A stretch of 64,000 nucleotides of DNA from an uncultured Johnsonella sp. (GCA_900766185.1 CAAFUL010000014.1:23153-87152); one strand, 5' to 3'. Shown: positions 34,935 through 44,007, counted from the first letter of the stretch. Notes: generated by a model from the letters alone, not told the origin. A program made the numbers and translations.

Positions 34935-35056
34935 TATAGCTTAGGTAAGGGCAAAAAGACACAGTTTGGTACTTAAAGAAAAGAGCATTAAATATATTGC
35001 TTAACCTATGCTGACACAGTAACTTTAAAGTTTCGGCTTTTACAGCATTAAGTAGG
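34935..35056. repeat. Possible degenerate copy (F) of the dispersed palindromic element
   Basis: Fragments AGCTTAGGTAAGG, CACAGTTTGGTACTT and CACAGTAACTTTAAAG echo the end motifs of the family, but the order is scrambled and no clear paired ends remain. It fills the space between the parC terminator and the duplicated membrane module. Confidence 0.3.
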
Positions 35057-35074
35057 TTGATAAGGAGATATTGT

Positions 35075-35680
35075 ATGAAAAATCCGTTAAATAATATAAC
35101 TAGGGAGAATTCATGGAAGATACTTGCTATACTTGTGCTAAGCGTAGTGATAATTGAGCTTTCGTATCTTGCTGCTGTATTTGGCTCCGGAATAGTGATT
35201 GTAACAGAAAATAATTGGGGAAATTCCTTCCTTGAATATGTATTTAATGTTGGAGAAAAACATAGGTATTATGTGATAGTTAATAAATACGCATATAGAA
35301 TTCCAAAATGGCAGGCGGATTTACTTAATAGCTCACCAAGCAATGAAGGTAGGCATACATCAAATAGAGTATATGTTAACAATAACATTAATTCAAAATC
35401 AGACTATGGTGACAGCTACATATATGAATATAATAATGCAGATAAGTTCTTGCTATCATATAAACCGGATGACATAATAACTTTGACAGATGTAGAAGGT
35501 TTAGTAAAAGTGTATATACATGAAAAGGCTTTCGGACCGGACTATTATACTATAGAAAAGTATAACAACAAGACACTTATAATAAGCGATAAAGATGTTT
35601 ATCAAGTGGAAAATAATAAAGTGTATCAAGTGTATGAAGATGGAGAGGATTACATTTATTATAAATGTATACTTCGATAA
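35075..35680 (+). CDS. Membrane-anchored protein, duplicated module member A1
   Basis: 201 residues from the ATG at 35075 (AAGGAG upstream; an earlier ATG at 35057 is rejected). Not recognised. One N-terminal transmembrane helix (ILAILVLSVVIIELSYLAAV), then an extracellular domain. It is a paralogue of the protein at 36158-36811: both share a W-K-x(2)-I-L anchor, a YAYRIPxWQA motif, a KPDD segment and a YNNKTLI / HNNKTII strand, with lysine-cysteine near the end. Followed 49 bases later by B1. AT-richer than the flanking housekeeping genes, which suggests horizontal origin. Confidence 0.6.
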   Translation: MKNPLNNITRENSWKILAILVLSVVIIELSYLAAVFGSGIVIVTENNWGNSFLEYVFNVGEKHRYYVIVNKYAYRIPKWQADLLNSSPSNEGRHTSNRVYVNNNINSKSDYGDSYIYEYNNADKFLLSYKPDDIITLTDVEGLVKVYIHEKAFGPDYYTIEKYNNKTLIISDKDVYQVENNKVYQVYEDGEDYIYYKCILR

Positions 35681-35729
35681 GTACAGCAAAGAATTTAACT
35701 AAAAAATATTATATGAAAAGGTTGAATCT

Positions 35730-36137
35730 ATGAATGGAGAGAGTTTTATAAGTAAATGGGGATATAGAATAAGAAAATTACTAATTATATTGCTGGGCTT
35801 AGAGTTGCTTATTAAAATCGGCAATATACTGCTTCCTACTGTTATAGATGCAGACTTAGGCGATATTTTTAGATTTACTTTGGAAAAACTTTTTATTTTC
35901 TTAATTTATATTATTATAATTATACTATATCCCCCTGCATTAGCGTTGATTGCATTATCAGCAATTATAATACTGATAATATGGGGTATTTTGACAAGAA
36001 ATAAAATAAAAGAGCAAAAACAAGGTATTGATTTAGTCAAGGCTGAGGGTAGGATTTTGAAGCAGGAGGAACAAAAAGAAAGTATTGACTTAGTCGAGGT
36101 TGAGAGCGAAGCTTTGGAGCAGGATAAATTAAGTTAA
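35730..36137 (+). CDS. Two- to three-helix membrane protein, duplicated module member B1
   Basis: 135 residues, unrecognised. An amphipathic N-terminus (SKWGYRIRKLLIILLGLELL) is followed by hydrophobic helices (LFIFLIYIIIIILYPPALAL, LSAIIILIIWGILTRNK) and a charged C-terminal tail carrying ~18-residue imperfect repeats (QGIDLVKAEGRILKQEEQ, ESIDLVEVESEALEQDK). It is a paralogue of B2 (36960-37478), which shares the WG-R-IR start, KIGN and ILPxVID motifs and the same tail repeat. It follows A1, and A2-B2 repeat the same order. Confidence 0.6.
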   Translation: MNGESFISKWGYRIRKLLIILLGLELLIKIGNILLPTVIDADLGDIFRFTLEKLFIFLIYIIIIILYPPALALIALSAIIILIIWGILTRNKIKEQKQGIDLVKAEGRILKQEEQKESIDLVEVESEALEQDKLS

Positions 36138-36157
36138 TATAGGAGGAGCAGTGCAGT

Positions 36158-36811
36158 ATGAATTTATTAAAAAAGAAAAGTCCATGGAAAGTAGTTATTA
36201 TACTTGCAGTAAGTTTGATCTTGATTGAACTTTTATATATTGCGGCTATTTTTAATTCGGGTACAGTTATTGTAATGAAACATTATAGTGATCAATATTA
36301 TGGTATCCCTACATTTTCATCAATTACCTCGGCTGAGTATAGGTATTATGCAATATTTAATAAATATGCATACAGAATTCCGTTTTGGCAGGCGTGGATA
36401 TTTGATCAAAAAACAACTGATGTATGGAGTGAAAGAACAACCCCCATATATATTACAGATAAGTTGGATGAGTCTGAAGAGTGGAGATATGAAAATGGAT
36501 ATATATATGAAGATAAGGAAGAAGGTAGGTTATTTCTGTCGGATAAACCTGATGACAAATTATCATTAGACGATATTGAGAATATGGTGAAAATTTATAA
36601 AGCCGAAAAAAAGTATAAAGAAAACAATACTTATTATTATAGCAGAGAAGAAACTCAAAAAACCGTTTATAGTTATGTGATAGAGAAGCATAATAATAAA
36701 ACGATTATAGCAAACAACGGTAAAGTATATTATATAAAAGACAATGAGATAAGTCAGGTATATGACAGTGGAAACAGTAAATACCGATTTTTTAAATGTG
36801 TGATGAAATAA
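36158..36811 (+). CDS. Membrane-anchored protein, duplicated module member A2
   Basis: 217 residues, paralogue of A1. Single N-terminal helix (VVIILAVSLILIELLYIAAI), then an external domain with YRYYAIFNKYAYRIPFWQAW, GYIYEDKEEGRLFLSDKPDD and HNNKTIIANNGKVYYI, ending FFKCVMK. AGGAGG lies upstream of the ATG and it begins 20 bases after B1. Divergence between A1 and A2 is greatest in the loop between the helix and the YRIP motif, suggesting an old duplication with loop diversification. Confidence 0.6.
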   Translation: MNLLKKKSPWKVVIILAVSLILIELLYIAAIFNSGTVIVMKHYSDQYYGIPTFSSITSAEYRYYAIFNKYAYRIPFWQAWIFDQKTTDVWSERTTPIYITDKLDESEEWRYENGYIYEDKEEGRLFLSDKPDDKLSLDDIENMVKIYKAEKKYKENNTYYYSREETQKTVYSYVIEKHNNKTIIANNGKVYYIKDNEISQVYDSGNSKYRFFKCVMK

Positions 36812-36959
36812 CTATGGTGCCAATTATTAATATCTAAACTTTATATATTAAAAGATTGGAAAAATATAATCATATATCGGTTTAAATATTATTATGTCAG
36901 TGCATAAGGTAATTATTTATGCAAATGATTACATATTAAGAGTAAAGGAAAATACAACA

Positions 36960-37478
36960 ATGAATGAGACAACTTCTACAAATAGATGGGGAAGTAGAAT
37001 AAGGTTATGTTTGATAACATTATTAGGACTTAGTATATTTTTTAAAATAGGCAATTTAATACTTCCACCGGTTATAGATATAAATTTTGAAGATATAGTA
37101 ACAGTGATAATTTATTGGATCATGCTTTTATTTATCTATACATTATTTGGAATTGTTTTTGAACCTATACCTACCCTGATTATGATTGTGCTTGTAATAT
37201 GTATTTTGATATGGTTTATCAAAGGAATAAAATCTAAAAATCATGTATCTGAGAGCAGGATGCAAATAGATAATATTGAACAAATTAAAAAAGAAAGCAA
37301 AGAACAAATTTTTAATTTAAGCAAGGTTGACGGCGAAGCTTTGGAGAAGGAAGGGCAAAGACAGGATATTGATTTAGTCAAGTCTGGGAGCGAAGCTTTG
37401 GAGCAGGACGAACAAAAAGAAAGTATTGGTTTAATCGAGTCTGAGAGCGAGGCTTTGGAGAAAGAGGAGCAAAGTTAA
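36960..37478 (+). CDS. Membrane protein with repeat tail, duplicated module member B2 (possibly truncated)
   Basis: 172 residues from the ATG at 36960 (AAGGAA nine bases upstream); an upstream ATG at 36894 has no RBS. Paralogue of B1: RWGSRIRLCLITLLG, KIGNLILPPVID, two further hydrophobic helices, then a tail with three ~19-residue repeats (FNLSKVDGEALEKEGQRQ, DIDLVKSGSEALEQDEQK, ESIGLIESESEALEKEEQ). Reading through the TAA at 37476 the frame continues 15 codons (AIDASQNQSSDTKEE) to a second stop at 37524, so the tail may have lost its end by a nonsense change. Confidence 0.6.
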   Translation: MNETTSTNRWGSRIRLCLITLLGLSIFFKIGNLILPPVIDINFEDIVTVIIYWIMLLFIYTLFGIVFEPIPTLIMIVLVICILIWFIKGIKSKNHVSESRMQIDNIEQIKKESKEQIFNLSKVDGEALEKEGQRQDIDLVKSGSEALEQDEQKESIGLIESESEALEKEEQS

Positions 37479-37691
37479 GCTATTGATGCAAGTCAAAACC
37501 AAAGTTCTGACACAAAAGAGGAGTAAAGAAAAGAGCAGTTATTAAAATCACTTGCCATTTAGCTGAATTTATATTATTATCTCCTACATAATTATAAATA
37601 TTACAATTTAGCCAAATATTGTTCTGAATTGTAGCTTATAAATAATTTGTGTATAAATATACTATATCTTATAACTTGAATAGGAGAAAAT

Positions 37692-38777
37692 ATGGACAAG
37701 AAATTAAAAGTCGGTATACTCGGAGCTACCGGTATGGTAGGTCAAAGATTTATATCCTTACTTGGAAACCACCCATGGTATGAGGTTTGTGCAGTTGCTG
37801 CGAGTCCAAGCAGCGCAGGAAAAACTTATGGCGAAGCTGTAGAAAAAAGATGGAAGATGCCTACAGATATACCTGCCGAAGTTTCCAAACTTATAGTAAT
37901 GGATGTTAATAATGTAGAAGCAGTGGCAGCAGAGGTTGATTTTGTATTTTCGGCAGTGGATATGAGCAAGGAAGAAATCAAGAAAATAGAAGAAGATTAT
38001 GCAAAGACCGAAACACCTGTGGTATCCAATAACTCAGCTCATCGTTGGACTAAGGATGTGCCTATGGTTATACCGGAGATCAACCCCGAGCATTTTGAGA
38101 TCATAGAAGCACAAAAGAAAAGGCTTGGAACCAAGAGGGGATTCATAGCGGTTAAGCCTAATTGCTCTATACAAAGCTATGCCCCTGTGCTTAATGCATG
38201 GAAGGAGTTTGAGCCTTATGAAGTAATAGCTACTACATACCAAGCAATATCAGGAGCAGGCAAAACCTTTGCAGAGTGGCCTGAGATGGTAGAAAATGTT
38301 ATACCTTACATAGGTGGGGAAGAAGAAAAAAGTGAAAAAGAGCCGCTCAGAATCTTCGGTCATATTGAAGATGGAGAGATAGTGCCGGCTACAAGCCCTA
38401 AGATAAGCTGTCAATGCCTTAGAGTCCCGGTGTTAAACGGACATACGGCAGCAGTATTTGTAAAGCTTAAAAAGGCTGCAACTAAAGAAGAGCTTATACA
38501 AAAGTTAAGAGAGTACAGAGGACTTCCTCAAGATCTTGATCTGCCTAATGCTCCTAAGCAGTTTATCACTTACTTTGAAGAGGATGACAGACCTCAGGTT
38601 AAGCTTGATGTTGATCATGAAAAAGGTATGGGAGTATCTATAGGTAGACTGCGTGAAGACAGCATTTACGATTGGAAGTTTGTAGGACTTTCTCATAATA
38701 CTTTAAGAGGTGCTGCCGGCGGAGCTTTGCTTTGTGCGGAACTTCTTACCGCTCAGGGATATATTGCAGCAAAGTAA
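37692..38777 (+). CDS. asd: Aspartate-semialdehyde dehydrogenase (archaeal/fungal-type)
   Basis: Reduces aspartyl phosphate to aspartate semialdehyde for Lys, Met and Thr synthesis and cell-wall diaminopimelate. 361 residues. NADP-binding VGILGATGMVGQRF, SNNSAHRW, the active Cys in VKPNCSIQSYAP and the catalytic His region in RVPVLNGHTAAVF are present. The length and CSIQ motif fit the archaeal/fungal-like branch rather than the ~340-residue enterobacterial form. AGGAGAAAAT precedes the ATG. It stands alone. Confidence 0.93.
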   Translation: MDKKLKVGILGATGMVGQRFISLLGNHPWYEVCAVAASPSSAGKTYGEAVEKRWKMPTDIPAEVSKLIVMDVNNVEAVAAEVDFVFSAVDMSKEEIKKIEEDYAKTETPVVSNNSAHRWTKDVPMVIPEINPEHFEIIEAQKKRLGTKRGFIAVKPNCSIQSYAPVLNAWKEFEPYEVIATTYQAISGAGKTFAEWPEMVENVIPYIGGEEEKSEKEPLRIFGHIEDGEIVPATSPKISCQCLRVPVLNGHTAAVFVKLKKAATKEELIQKLREYRGLPQDLDLPNAPKQFITYFEEDDRPQVKLDVDHEKGMGVSIGRLREDSIYDWKFVGLSHNTLRGAAGGALLCAELLTAQGYIAAK

Positions 38778-38857
38778 ATAAATTTATAACTTAAATTACC
38801 TACACTATAATGATTTATCCATCACATAAACCGTTACAAACATATATAATTTTATTA

Positions 38858-39139
38858 ATGAGGTGCAAAATGTGGCTTATATTAATTTTTGGTTTGGGAA
38901 CTTTAATAGCAACTGTATTAAATATCAATCAAAAAATAAAAAACAGGGAAACTAAATTTTTAAGATTTATAAGTTTAGTACTTACGGCATTAACTGTTTG
39001 TGCCTTTTACAGTGACAGCTCTTTGATGGCTATAAAAGGAAATATAACAGGATTAATGGATGTCATGCCTACAGTAAGCAAAGCTTTATGGATATTTGTC
39101 ATTGTTTCAGTGATACTTAATGCTTTTTCTTTAAAATAA
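38858..39139 (+). CDS. Small membrane protein, unknown
   Basis: About 93 residues from an ATG at 38858 (a GAGGTG favours the ATG at 38870 with short spacing; exact start open). Three hydrophobic segments: LILIFGLGTLIATVLNI, LRFISLVLTALTVCAFY and ALWIFVIVSVILNAF, with basic residues between. No family recognised. It lies between asd and a terminator. Confidence 0.5.
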   Translation: MRCKMWLILIFGLGTLIATVLNINQKIKNRETKFLRFISLVLTALTVCAFYSDSSLMAIKGNITGLMDVMPTVSKALWIFVIVSVILNAFSLK

Positions 39140-39193
39140 AACTGCATACAATATCTGTATAAAAAATTGTATTCTACATTGAAGTAAAATATA

Positions 39194-39237
39194 ATCCCTC
39201 ATAGTGCTTGTAATACAAGTGCTATAGGGGATTTTTG
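39194..39237 (+). terminator. Terminator downstream of the small membrane protein
   Basis: ATCCCTCATAGTGCTTGT pairs with ACAAGTGCTATAGGGGAT with few mismatches, four-base loop, followed by TTTTT. Confidence 0.75.
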
Positions 39238-39420
39238 TTTTGAAATATGCTGCTTAAAAATCTGTCATTTTTGAGGTTTATCAAAGTTTTATTTAATTAC
39301 GAGTGTCACAGATTCGTATTTTTACAGCTTCCATGCCCCGACTGTTTCATCCTTTTTTTTCTTACCATTGTCTATAACCCTTTTTTCAAAATTTATGACT
39401 TTGCCCGAATATCAATATTA

Positions 39421-39462
39421 TAAGAGCCGATTATCATACTATGGTATACGGCTCTTATTTTA
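39421..39462 (+). terminator. Second hairpin/terminator before recG
   Basis: TAAGAGCCG (39421) pairs perfectly with CGGCTCTTA (39449) across a 19-base loop, then TTTTAT. The A/T symmetry allows action on both strands. Confidence 0.65.
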
Positions 39463-39499
39463 TGTTATAATGAACAGGTATTATATTGACTAAGTGATA

Positions 39500-39590
39500 T
39501 TTAAACTAATTACTGCTTTGTATATGCTGCAAAAAAAGTAAAACATATAAAGTATTGGTTTATATGTAAACAGCTTAGTACAGCAGAAGC
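39500..39590. repeat. Dispersed repeat 2, copy at recG
   Basis: TTAAACTAATTACTGCTTTG and TATATGCTGCAAAAAAAGTA here match TTAAACTAATTACTATTTTA and TATATGTTGTAAGATGGTAA at 58.10 kb at most positions. The right part differs more. It is distinct from the copy A-F family. Confidence 0.45.
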
Positions 39591-39613
39591 TATTTTTAAA
39601 ACAGGAGCAAATT

Positions 39614-41668
39614 ATGGATTATAATTTAGACATATCAAAGCTTAAGGGTATAGGTGCCAAGACCAAGGCACTACTTGCAAAACTTAATATATACACTGTG
39701 GCTGATATGCTAAGCCATTATCCTATAAGATATGAAAAATTTGAAGAACCGGGCAAGATAAAAGAGTATACGGGAGAAGAAAAGGTTACTTTATCGGCAC
39801 GCCTTTTTGCTCCCATAGAGCAAAAAAAAGTACAAAGACTGACCTTAAGCATAGCTACACTTACTGACGGAGAAAGATTTATAAAAGCCGTATGGTATAA
39901 TCAAACCTATATAGATAAGGTTTTAAGAAGGGGCGAGGACTATGTATTTGTAGGAAAGGTATCAAAAAAATCGGGAAGATACAGCTTAGAGCAGCCGGCA
40001 ATATATACAAGAGGCGAGTATAAAAGCTTAAGCGGCAAATTAGTGCCCATATATCCCTTAACCAAGGGAATCAGCAATAATTTCCTTAACAAACACATTT
40101 CCATGATACTTTCGGAAATAGAGCCTAAAAAAGATTATCTGCCCAAGGTATTTATAGAAAAGCTTGAGCTTATTTCTTATGAAGAAAGTTTAAGTCTGAT
40201 ACATAGACCAAACTCGTACGAGGATATAGACAGGGCAAGGAAGAGGCTGGTATTTGATGACTTTTTTACATTTGCCTTAGCCCTTAGAAGGCTAAAAGAA
40301 GAAGATACAAAAGAAAAAACCGAGTATCTTTTGGAAAGTAATGCTTGTATGGAAGAATTTACCAAAGCCTTACCCTATGAACTTACAGCTACACAGCTTA
40401 AGAGCATGGAGGAAATAGAAAAAGACTGTAGTTGCGGTTATGCCATGAACAGGCTTATACAAGGAGATGTAGGCTCGGGAAAAACGATAGTTTCCATATA
40501 TGCCATGTATTTGGCATATAAAAATTCTTATCAATCGGCTATAATGGTACCGACTGAGGTGCTTGCAAAGCAGCACTTTAAGAATATAGTTTCGATATTT
40601 GAAAAGTTTGATGTTCCTCCAAAGGTCGCCTTACTTACAGGAAGTATGAGTAAAAAGGAGCATTTGGAAATATACAAATCGGTTAAGGAAAAAAAGATAG
40701 ATATTATAGTAGGCACTCATGCTCTTATACAGGATGCTCTGGAATTTGACGATATAGCTCTCGTTATTACGGATGAGCAGCATAGATTCGGAGTAAGACA
40801 AAGACAAAAACTTTTGGAAAAGTCCGATATGCTCCATTCGCTTATTATGAGCGCAACCCCTATACCAAGGACTTTGGCACTTATTTTATATGGAGATTTG
40901 GATATATCATATATAAAAGAAAAACCAAAAGGTAGACTGGACATAAAGAATTGTGTTATATTTGATAGAGACAGAGAAAAGGCATATAAGCATATTCAAA
41001 AAGAGCTTGAAAAAGGACATCAGGCGTATGTTATATGCCCTTTGGTGGAAGAAAGTGAGAATGTTGAAGCAGAAAATGTATTTGATTACAGGGAAAAACT
41101 TGCAAAATATCTGCCTAAAAACTATAATATAAAGGTTATGCACGGTAAATTGCCTGAAGTACAAAAAGCTGCTCTTATGTCGGAGTTTGTATCGGGCGAT
41201 ATAGATGTGCTTGTATCAACTACGGTTATAGAGGTAGGTGTAGATGTAGCCAATGCCACTGTAATTATGATTGAGGATGCTCAAAGATTCGGACTTGCCT
41301 CACTTCATCAGCTAAGGGGAAGGGTAGGAAGAAATATGTATCAGTCTTATTGCATATTTGTATGTACCTCAGACTCCAAAGCGGCAAAGGAGAGACTGGA
41401 TATAATAGGTAATTCCAATGACGGTTTCTTTATATCGGAGTCCGATCTAAAGCTTAGAGGACCGGGGGATTTGTTCGGGCTTTTACAAAGCGGAGAGCTT
41501 TCCTTCGAGCTTGCGGATATACATAATGACAGCGAGGTATTCAAACTTGCTATGTATGCACTGGAGCTTTTTAACGATATTAAAGAGGTAAATGAAGAGG
41601 AAAGAGCTTTAGTTTATGAGCATATAAGTCAAAAACAAAGTAAAAACATGGATAGATTAACATTATAG
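39614..41668 (+). CDS. recG: ATP-dependent DNA helicase RecG
   Basis: Branch-migration helicase that rescues stalled replication forks. 684 residues. N-terminal wedge/OB domain (KGIGAKTKALLAKLNI, VTLSARLFAP), Walker A GDVGSGKTIVSIYAM, DExx motif ITDEQHRFGVRQR, MSATPIPRTLAL and motif VI SLHQLRGRVGRN are present. It is followed 11 bases later by the YkuD-like gene and then rsmD-coaD, a common Firmicutes order for recG-rsmD-coaD. Confidence 0.96.
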   Translation: MDYNLDISKLKGIGAKTKALLAKLNIYTVADMLSHYPIRYEKFEEPGKIKEYTGEEKVTLSARLFAPIEQKKVQRLTLSIATLTDGERFIKAVWYNQTYIDKVLRRGEDYVFVGKVSKKSGRYSLEQPAIYTRGEYKSLSGKLVPIYPLTKGISNNFLNKHISMILSEIEPKKDYLPKVFIEKLELISYEESLSLIHRPNSYEDIDRARKRLVFDDFFTFALALRRLKEEDTKEKTEYLLESNACMEEFTKALPYELTATQLKSMEEIEKDCSCGYAMNRLIQGDVGSGKTIVSIYAMYLAYKNSYQSAIMVPTEVLAKQHFKNIVSIFEKFDVPPKVALLTGSMSKKEHLEIYKSVKEKKIDIIVGTHALIQDALEFDDIALVITDEQHRFGVRQRQKLLEKSDMLHSLIMSATPIPRTLALILYGDLDISYIKEKPKGRLDIKNCVIFDRDREKAYKHIQKELEKGHQAYVICPLVEESENVEAENVFDYREKLAKYLPKNYNIKVMHGKLPEVQKAALMSEFVSGDIDVLVSTTVIEVGVDVANATVIMIEDAQRFGLASLHQLRGRVGRNMYQSYCIFVCTSDSKAAKERLDIIGNSNDGFFISESDLKLRGPGDLFGLLQSGELSFELADIHNDSEVFKLAMYALELFNDIKEVNEEERALVYEHISQKQSKNMDRLTL

Positions 41669-41690
41669 TTGAGATTGTGTGGGTGAGATT

Positions 41691-43445
41691 ATGGAAGGAA
41701 GACAAATAAGCAAGCGTTCAAGAAAAAAAACAAGTATTAACAAAGTGGTGGTTATCTCTTTTATAGCAGTTCTTGCTCTGTGCCTTGTGCTTATATATCT
41801 TATGTTTGCACAGATTTTTTATGCCCGTTTTCTTCCTAATACATATATTTCCGGTATGAATGTATCTTTCAAGACGGTAAAAGATGTAGAAAAACTTATT
41901 GATGAAAAAATAGCCGGTTATAAGCTGGTTATAAAATCTAAAGACGGAGAAGATACGATATATGGAAAAGACATAGGATTAAAAAGGGTATATGGAACAA
42001 CTGTACCCGGATTTTTATCAAGCCAGAAGCCTATAGCATGGATGAAAAATTTATTCAGTGCCTCTGTATTTGAAAGTCCGCTGCCGCTTAGTGTAAGTGA
42101 ATATGATTTTAGTAAGAAGCTTGAAGAAAAAGAATTTATGAAAAAGGGCGTTCAGACCGCCTCTCAAAACACTATGATACTTGAGTATGAGCCTAATAAG
42201 GGTTATAAAATGATAGAAGGCAAAGAAGGGGAGTTTGTTGATAAAGAACTGGCTATGTCTTACATAAGGTCTGCTGTTTTAAAGTTATCGGACGAGGTCG
42301 ATATAGCTAAGGAACCGCAAAATGCTTATATAAATGCAGGCTCAGAGAAGGATTACAGTAAAATAAAAGCCTGTGTCGATCTGCTTAATAAATACACAAG
42401 TACCTATATAGAGTATAAGGATAATTTTATAATAGACGGAAATCATATAAGTAAGTGGTTAGTAATAGACGAGGCTTACAATGTTTCTTTTGACGATGTT
42501 AAAATAAGTGAATTTGTAGAAGGTCTTGCAAGGTCTTATATGACGGACGGAAGTATTAATTTTAAGACCTCTTACGGAAGTTATGTAAATATAAGTGGAA
42601 CTGATTATACTAAAATAGTAGATAAAGAGGCGGAAGTTTCAAAAATCAAGGAGTTGGTTGAAGCCGGTTACAGCGGTAAAAGAGAGCCGGAATTTAATAA
42701 AGAGCTTTCCGAGAGCGACAGCAACAAATACGGCGATACCTATGTAGAGATCAATCTTGCTTCTCAGCACCTTTTTTACTATAAAAAAGGTGAGCTTGTC
42801 TTGGAAACTGACATAATTTCAGGAGATGAGTCAAAGGGGACGGCTACTCCTACCGGAATATACAGAGTTGTGGAAAAGCTTGGCGGTATGAAGGATGTAG
42901 GTGATGTAGTTAAGTTTTCCGACGATTTAAGTTTTTATACCAAGCCTAATATAAGCAAGTTTGGAGGAAGTATATACAAGACTGAGGGTTCAGAGGGCGG
43001 TATAATACTGCCTAAAGACAAAATCAAGATTTTATATGATAATATAGATAAAAATACTATGGTGCTTTGTTATAATTTGGATGGTAAAGCAACAACTGTT
43101 GCAGAAAGCAGTATAGCAAGCGAAGAAAATACAGAGGTTGCGGAGGTTGAAACTGAAGCTTCGGCTTCTTCTACCGAGGGCAAAAAAAAGCATAAAACAA
43201 AAACAAAGCAAAAGTCCAAGTCAACCCCCAGACCTTTGGCTTCTTCACAGGCTGCAGCTACAACTGCCGCTCCTACTCCTGAAAGCAGCAGTAAAACTAT
43301 TATTAACATACCTGAGCCTACAAAGCCTGCTCCAAAGCGTAATGAGCCTATAAGGGCATTTCCTAACGGTCCGGGAGTTGAAACAACTACCGATCCTAAT
43401 GCGGTGGGACCCGGAATACCTAAGATAAGACCTGAAGTTGAATAA
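41691..43445 (+). CDS. YkuD-type (L,D-transpeptidase-fold) membrane protein with degenerate active site
   Basis: 584 residues from the ATG at 41691 (a GTG at 41679 lies in frame). N-terminal cytoplasmic basic tail, one transmembrane helix (VVVISFIAVLALCLVLIYLM), two putative peptidoglycan-binding (PG_4-like) regions (~50-330), then a YkuD-like domain (VEINLASQHLFYYKKGELVL, TATPTGIYRVVEK). The catalytic block reads FGGSIYKTEGSEGGIILP where active relatives have S-H-G-C; the earlier catalytic-side His is also missing (LSFYTKPN). A Lys/Ser/Pro-rich low-complexity tail (~470-584) follows. So it probably binds cell wall without cross-linking. Confidence 0.8.
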   Translation: MEGRQISKRSRKKTSINKVVVISFIAVLALCLVLIYLMFAQIFYARFLPNTYISGMNVSFKTVKDVEKLIDEKIAGYKLVIKSKDGEDTIYGKDIGLKRVYGTTVPGFLSSQKPIAWMKNLFSASVFESPLPLSVSEYDFSKKLEEKEFMKKGVQTASQNTMILEYEPNKGYKMIEGKEGEFVDKELAMSYIRSAVLKLSDEVDIAKEPQNAYINAGSEKDYSKIKACVDLLNKYTSTYIEYKDNFIIDGNHISKWLVIDEAYNVSFDDVKISEFVEGLARSYMTDGSINFKTSYGSYVNISGTDYTKIVDKEAEVSKIKELVEAGYSGKREPEFNKELSESDSNKYGDTYVEINLASQHLFYYKKGELVLETDIISGDESKGTATPTGIYRVVEKLGGMKDVGDVVKFSDDLSFYTKPNISKFGGSIYKTEGSEGGIILPKDKIKILYDNIDKNTMVLCYNLDGKATTVAESSIASEENTEVAEVETEASASSTEGKKKHKTKTKQKSKSTPRPLASSQAAATTAAPTPESSSKTIINIPEPTKPAPKRNEPIRAFPNGPGVETTTDPNAVGPGIPKIRPEVE

Positions 43446-43455
43446 GGATGGGCTA

Positions 43456-44007
43456 ATGAGAGTTATAGCAGGAAGCGCAAGAAGTATTATATTAAAGACA
43501 AAGAAGGGTTCTGATACCAGACCGACTACGGATAAAATAAAAGAAACTCTTTTCAATATGATATCTTTTGATATAGGAGATGCCCTTGTTCTTGATCTAT
43601 TCGCAGGGAGCGGAGCACTTGGTATAGAGGCTTTGAGCAGGGGGGCTTACAAAGCGGTATTTATAGAAAAAGACAGAGAAGCTCTTTTTTGTATAAAGGA
43701 AAACTTAAAAAAAACAAGACTTGATGATAAGGCTTTGGTGATAGCAAAAGATGTGCTCAAGGCACTGGAAGATCTAAGTGTGGAGAGGGCATTCGATATA
43801 GTATTTATTGATCCTCCTTACAATAAGGAACTTGAGACAAAGGTACTTAAAATACTTGAAAAATCAAGTTATATAGATGATAATACTATGATAATAGTTG
43901 AGCTTAGTAAAGAAACCGAACCAAGGTTTGATGAAAAAGTATGGGAATGTATAAAAACTAAGCTATACAAAAGTAATAAGCATATTTTTATAAAAAGGGG
44001 GATATAG
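43456..44007 (+). CDS. rsmD: 16S rRNA (guanine966-N2)-methyltransferase
   Basis: Methylates G966 of 16S rRNA. 183 residues from the ATG at 43456; an upstream in-frame ATG (43438) overlaps the previous stop codon. MRVIAGSARS start, TRPTTDKIKETLFNMI, SAM-binding VLDLFAGSGALGIEALSRGA and catalytic FIDPPYNKELE are all typical. coaD begins one base after its stop, the standard rsmD-coaD pair. Confidence 0.94.
   Translation: MRVIAGSARSIILKTKKGSDTRPTTDKIKETLFNMISFDIGDALVLDLFAGSGALGIEALSRGAYKAVFIEKDREALFCIKENLKKTRLDDKALVIAKDVLKALEDLSVERAFDIVFIDPPYNKELETKVLKILEKSSYIDDNTMIIVELSKETEPRFDEKVWECIKTKLYKSNKHIFIKRGI

Larger units (their letters stand above)
39140..39613. other. 474-base gap between small membrane protein and recG
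   Basis: No gene seen. It contains two terminator-like hairpins (39194-39237 and 39421-39462), a T-rich stretch (39340-39400) and a copy of a palindromic repeat shared with 58.1 kb (39500-39590). The recG RBS is ACAGGAGC at the right edge. Confidence 0.5.
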
